DNA of 59,179 bases, taken from JBAYFX01 sp041666965. GTDB lineage: Bacteria > Patescibacteriota > Microgenomatia > UBA12405. The stretch spans positions 1 through 59,179 of the forward strand of contig JBAYFX010000003.1 in the NCBI GenBank assembly GCA_041666965.1. Reading direction: 5' to 3'. The notes beneath the pieces were generated by a model that had not been told where the DNA came from, ran no database searches, and saw only the letters and a list, made by a program, of their open reading frames with translations. Of the stretch, positions 57,331-59,179 are shown piece by piece (position 1 is the first letter of the stretch; every line of letters starts with the position of its first letter). The position numbers and the translations under genes are program-made.

Positions 57331-58023
57331 TTAATAATAGCGCAAAGTAATTTCCGGTAAAGTCAGGTGGGGCGGAAGTTTAACTAGGTAAGAAACTAAA
57401 TCAGCGATGGCTGAGGGGTCAAGAGAATGGCGAAAGTTGCGTTTAATGTTTCCCTTCTTACTAAAACCAGTATTAACAATGTCGGGGAAAAGTTGAGTTA
57501 CCCGAATCCCAAAGGGTTCAACTTCGGCCGCCAGCGACTGGGAAAAACCGTTTAGGGCGTATTTGGAAGCATGGTATACGGAACACTCGGAGCGGGGACG
57601 GAGCGCGGCGGCGGAATTCAAATTGATAATTAACCCCGATTTTCGCTTTTTTAAGTATGGCAGAACTGACTGACAAATGTTGATAGGACCAAGGGTGTTG
57701 ACCAATAGAGTATTTTTTATAGAAGCGGGAGGGTTGTCAGTCACTGGCCCATCAAGGTAAACTCCGGCACAATTAATAACAACATCAATATGGCCGGTTT
57801 TAGCAATAATCGAACTGACAGCAGTATCCACCGAAACAGAATCAGCGACATTGACTAAATAATGTAGAGCTTTAAATTTGGCGGCAACCAAGGGTAAGGT
57901 GCGGGCATTGAAATCAAACAAACAGAGGCGGCAGGTCAAATGAAGGCGGGCGGCAATTTCCCGGCCAATGCCAGAAGCGGCTCCGGTAATCAAAACTATA
58001 GGTTTTCGGTATAATCCAGCCAT
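57331..58023 (-). CDS. Short-chain dehydrogenase/reductase (SDR)
   Basis: A 230-aa Rossmann-fold oxidoreductase. IVLITGAASGIGREIAARL is the NAD(P) motif, DVVINCAGVY the NAG-type motif, NLNSAAALRPRSECS supplies the catalytic Ser region, and YHASKYALNGFSQSL the YxxxK. Substrate unknown. The start at 58023 (MAGLYRKP) puts the nucleotide motif about 11 residues in, as usual. An upstream ATG at 58071 would add 16 residues inside the divergent deacetylase gene. TATAAA (58031-58036) ends seven bases before the chosen ATG. The start codon overlaps that of the divergent gene. Confidence 0.88.
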   Translation of the reverse strand: MAGLYRKPIVLITGAASGIGREIAARLHLTCRLCLFDFNARTLPLVAAKFKALHYLVNVADSVSVDTAVSSIIAKTGHIDVVINCAGVYLDGPVTDNPPASIKNTLLVNTLGPINICQSVLPYLKKRKSGLIINLNSAAALRPRSECSVYHASKYALNGFSQSLAAEVEPFGIRVTQLFPDIVNTGFSKKGNIKRNFRHSLDPSAIADLVSYLVKLPPHLTLPEITLRYY

Positions 58024-58036
58024 GGCAGTATTTATA
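58010..58036. promoter_or_regulatory. Face-to-face leaderless promoters sharing one CATG
   Basis: Plus strand: TATAAT (58010-58015), six bases, ATG at 58022-58024. Minus strand: TATAAA (58031-58036), seven bases, ATG at 58023-58021. The two start codons overlap within CATG (58021-58024), so neither transcript has room for an untranslated leader unless it starts inside the other gene. Confidence 0.7.
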
Positions 58037-58753
58037 TTCATTCTAGCAATATTGACCGGGTTGTTAAACACGAGGAGGGTGACAGCAATTAGTACTTGTA
58101 AACCAATTAAGGTGCTGATGTATCACCATATTCAACCAAAAGACATTACGCTAGACAAAATTGAGCAAAACTTAAGTGTTGACCCTGGAGTTTTTGGCCA
58201 CCAAATAGACCAGATTTTACAAAATGGTTACGAGGTTATTGGAATGGAGAGATTCAATCAGATTTTTGAGGGTAGAGAAAACACGGATACTAAATCCATT
58301 GTTCTAACCTTTGACGACGGATATTCAGACCTTTACGAATACCTGTTCCCGATTATTAAAGCAAAACAGATTCCGGTGACTATTTTTTTAATTACCGGAT
58401 TGGTTGGAGTTCCCGGATATTTAAATTGGAACCAAGTGTCGGAAATGGCAGAGAGCGGACTAGTTTATTTTGGTAACCATACCTGGTCCCATGCGTTTAA
58501 AAACGAACGGGAATCTTATGAAAAAGAAATGGAAATATCGGAGCGGCAACTTTGGGAAAAAGGCTTAAACCAACTACACGTGTTTGCTTACCCATATGGT
58601 AGTTTCAGTACACTTAAAAAGGAAGTTATTGCGGAAATCGGAATAAGGTTGGCTTTTACTACCAGACAGAAGACACAAATATGCTCGGGTACAGATTTGG
58701 AAATCCCAAGAATTCGAATGGATGAGGGAGACCTAAAAATTTACGGGTTATAA
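58022..58753 (+). CDS. Polysaccharide deacetylase (NodB-type), exported
   Basis: A 243-aa carbohydrate esterase family 4 enzyme that removes acetyl groups from a glycan, probably peptidoglycan or a surface polysaccharide. After an N-terminal hydrophobic segment (MAVFIFILAILTGLLN) come KVLMYHHIQ, the VLTFDDGYSDLYEYLF motif (metal and catalytic Asp), FGNHTWSHAF (H-x3-H zinc ligands), FAYPYGSFS and a late IPRIRMDEGD. An ATG at 57968 would add 18 residues ending in the SDR gene and is rejected in favour of 58022, which follows TATAAT by six bases and restores a normal export signal. Confidence 0.9.
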   Translation: MAVFIFILAILTGLLNTRRVTAISTCKPIKVLMYHHIQPKDITLDKIEQNLSVDPGVFGHQIDQILQNGYEVIGMERFNQIFEGRENTDTKSIVLTFDDGYSDLYEYLFPIIKAKQIPVTIFLITGLVGVPGYLNWNQVSEMAESGLVYFGNHTWSHAFKNERESYEKEMEISERQLWEKGLNQLHVFAYPYGSFSTLKKEVIAEIGIRLAFTTRQKTQICSGTDLEIPRIRMDEGDLKIYGL

Positions 58754-58759
58754 TTAATT

Positions 58760-58900
58760 ATGAATATTGCTAACGTCAGCCCACTTGTGTCCCTTGTTTT
58801 TGGAATATTAATTTTGCTTAACCCCAAATTTCTGTCAGTTTTAGTAGGAATATGGCTGATTATTAACGGACTTTTGGGTTTAGGGTTTCTCAGATTTTAA
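58760..58900 (+). CDS. DUF3096-like small membrane protein (46 aa)
   Basis: A 46-aa very hydrophobic protein: MNIANVSPLVSLVFGILILL, NPKF, then LSVLVGIWLIINGLLGLGF. Two membrane helices joined by NPKF are the DUF3096 pattern; these short proteins are widespread and of unknown role. TATAAT (58749-58754) overlaps the deacetylase stop and ends five bases before the ATG, supporting real expression. It is followed by a GT-C gene after 40 bp. Confidence 0.75.
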   Translation: MNIANVSPLVSLVFGILILLNPKFLSVLVGIWLIINGLLGLGFLRF

Positions 58901-58940
58901 GTAATAGGCAATTCGGAAATAAGCGGGGTTAAAATAACTA

Positions 58941-59179
58941 ATGAAGTTAAGTTTAATTATTGGGCTGGGGCTTGTTTTGAGGTTAATATCTCTAGACCAA
59001 TCATTATGGTTGGATGAGGCGATTACTGCCCAAGTAGCCAAAAAGACACCTACAGAAATTGTTAGCCAATTTTCTGTGGCTGACTTTCACCCACCAACCT
59101 ACTACTGGTTAATGGCTGGTTGGAGCCGAGTTTGTCAAAACAGTGAAGTTTGTTTACGGCTGCCGTCAGTTATTTTTGG
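58941..59179 (+). CDS. GT-C glycosyltransferase, N-terminal part only (window edge)
   Basis: Seventy-nine codons are visible before the sequence ends. They show the start of an ArnT/PMT-like glycosyltransferase: a first helix (LSLIIGLGLVLRLISL), the acidic loop DQSLWLDEAITAQVA with the catalytic-site Asp/Glu, DFHPPTYYWLMAGWSR and LRLPSVIF. TAAAAT (58930-58935) ends five bases before the ATG. It is the fourth GT-C gene in the window and, with the deacetylase and SDR genes, suggests a second envelope-modification locus. Confidence 0.85.
   Translation, partial: MKLSLIIGLGLVLRLISLDQSLWLDEAITAQVAKKTPTEIVSQFSVADFHPPTYYWLMAGWSRVCQNSEVCLRLPSVIF

Noticed and set aside
57968..58021. Longer deacetylase start at 57968
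   Set aside because: It would put 18 polar residues before the hydrophobic export segment and run inside the SDR gene; 58022 follows TATAAT by six bases.
58024..58071. Longer SDR start at 58071
   Set aside because: It would place 16 unneeded residues before the nucleotide motif and overlap the divergent deacetylase; 58023 fits the family length and has a -10 box.
1..59179. tRNA, rRNA, CRISPR array, insertion sequence or prophage
   Set aside because: I looked for T-loop words, regularly spaced repeats, transposase motifs and phage structural genes and saw none. A single phage-like 48-aa protein is not enough to call a prophage.

Overview
The window looks like a chromosomal segment of an uncultured candidate-phyla-radiation (Patescibacteria) bacterium, most like the Microgenomates-type lineages. 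This is inferred from the gene repertoire: short versions of common proteins, a DUF2298 'YYY' membrane protein, many GT-C glycosyltransferases, secreted proteins with Thr-Pro linkers, GatCAB amidotransferase, RmuC, and almost no Shine-Dalgarno sequences. TGA is used as a stop, so the code is the standard bacterial one. No tRNA, rRNA, CRISPR array, insertion sequence or prophage was found.

Layout. 1-2987: heat-shock operon hrcA-grpE-dnaK (dnaK runs off the left edge) behind a CIRCE-like operator. 3030-9524: rmuC, a UvrD-nuclease fusion and two exported proteins. 9585-13379: gatC-gatA-DUF218-gatB with 4-bp overlaps. 13399-16365: a FemX-like peptidoglycan ligase and a PcrA-type helicase. 16369-24227: an envelope-glycan cluster (YYY protein, PAP2 phosphatase, DUF362, two GT-C enzymes, a UbiA-family DPPR-synthase-like protein). 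24236-30017: two exported proteins with sortase-like C-termini, PilO/PilN-like proteins and MurJ. 30093-35081: housekeeping genes (rpsT, metG, a MazG-like gene, tatD, folD, map) and a 49-residue cysteine-containing gene. 35068-40686: SdpI-like protein, superoxide dismutase, methyltransferase, a two-subunit 2-oxoacid:ferredoxin oxidoreductase and an alkyltransferase-like protein. 40897-47815: a GT-C enzyme, then a response regulator, histidine kinase, MacA-like adaptor, MacB-type ATPase and permease, and a periplasmic OB-fold protein. 47839-49702: a DEAD-box helicase behind a structured leader, and a Gmad2 protein. 49709-53989: small repair and metabolic enzymes plus a 48-residue gene. 54096-59179: an uncharacterised gene, rarA, DUF4349, a divergent SDR/deacetylase pair, a DUF3096 protein and a truncated GT-C gene.

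The main observation concerns gene starts. For about 30 genes a TATAAT-like hexamer ends only 5-9 bases before the start codon, most often 5 or 6. That places the expected transcription start at or within a few bases of the ATG or GTG. The best cases also have a -35 box at 17 bp (hrcA, rmuC, rpsT, the 48-residue gene). A Shine-Dalgarno sequence is convincing only before the MacB-type permease, an internal operon gene. The simplest reading is widespread leaderless transcription, with separate promoters even inside tight gene clusters. At 58022 two divergent genes share a CATG as overlapping start codons. This pattern was also used to choose starts and to support two small genes.
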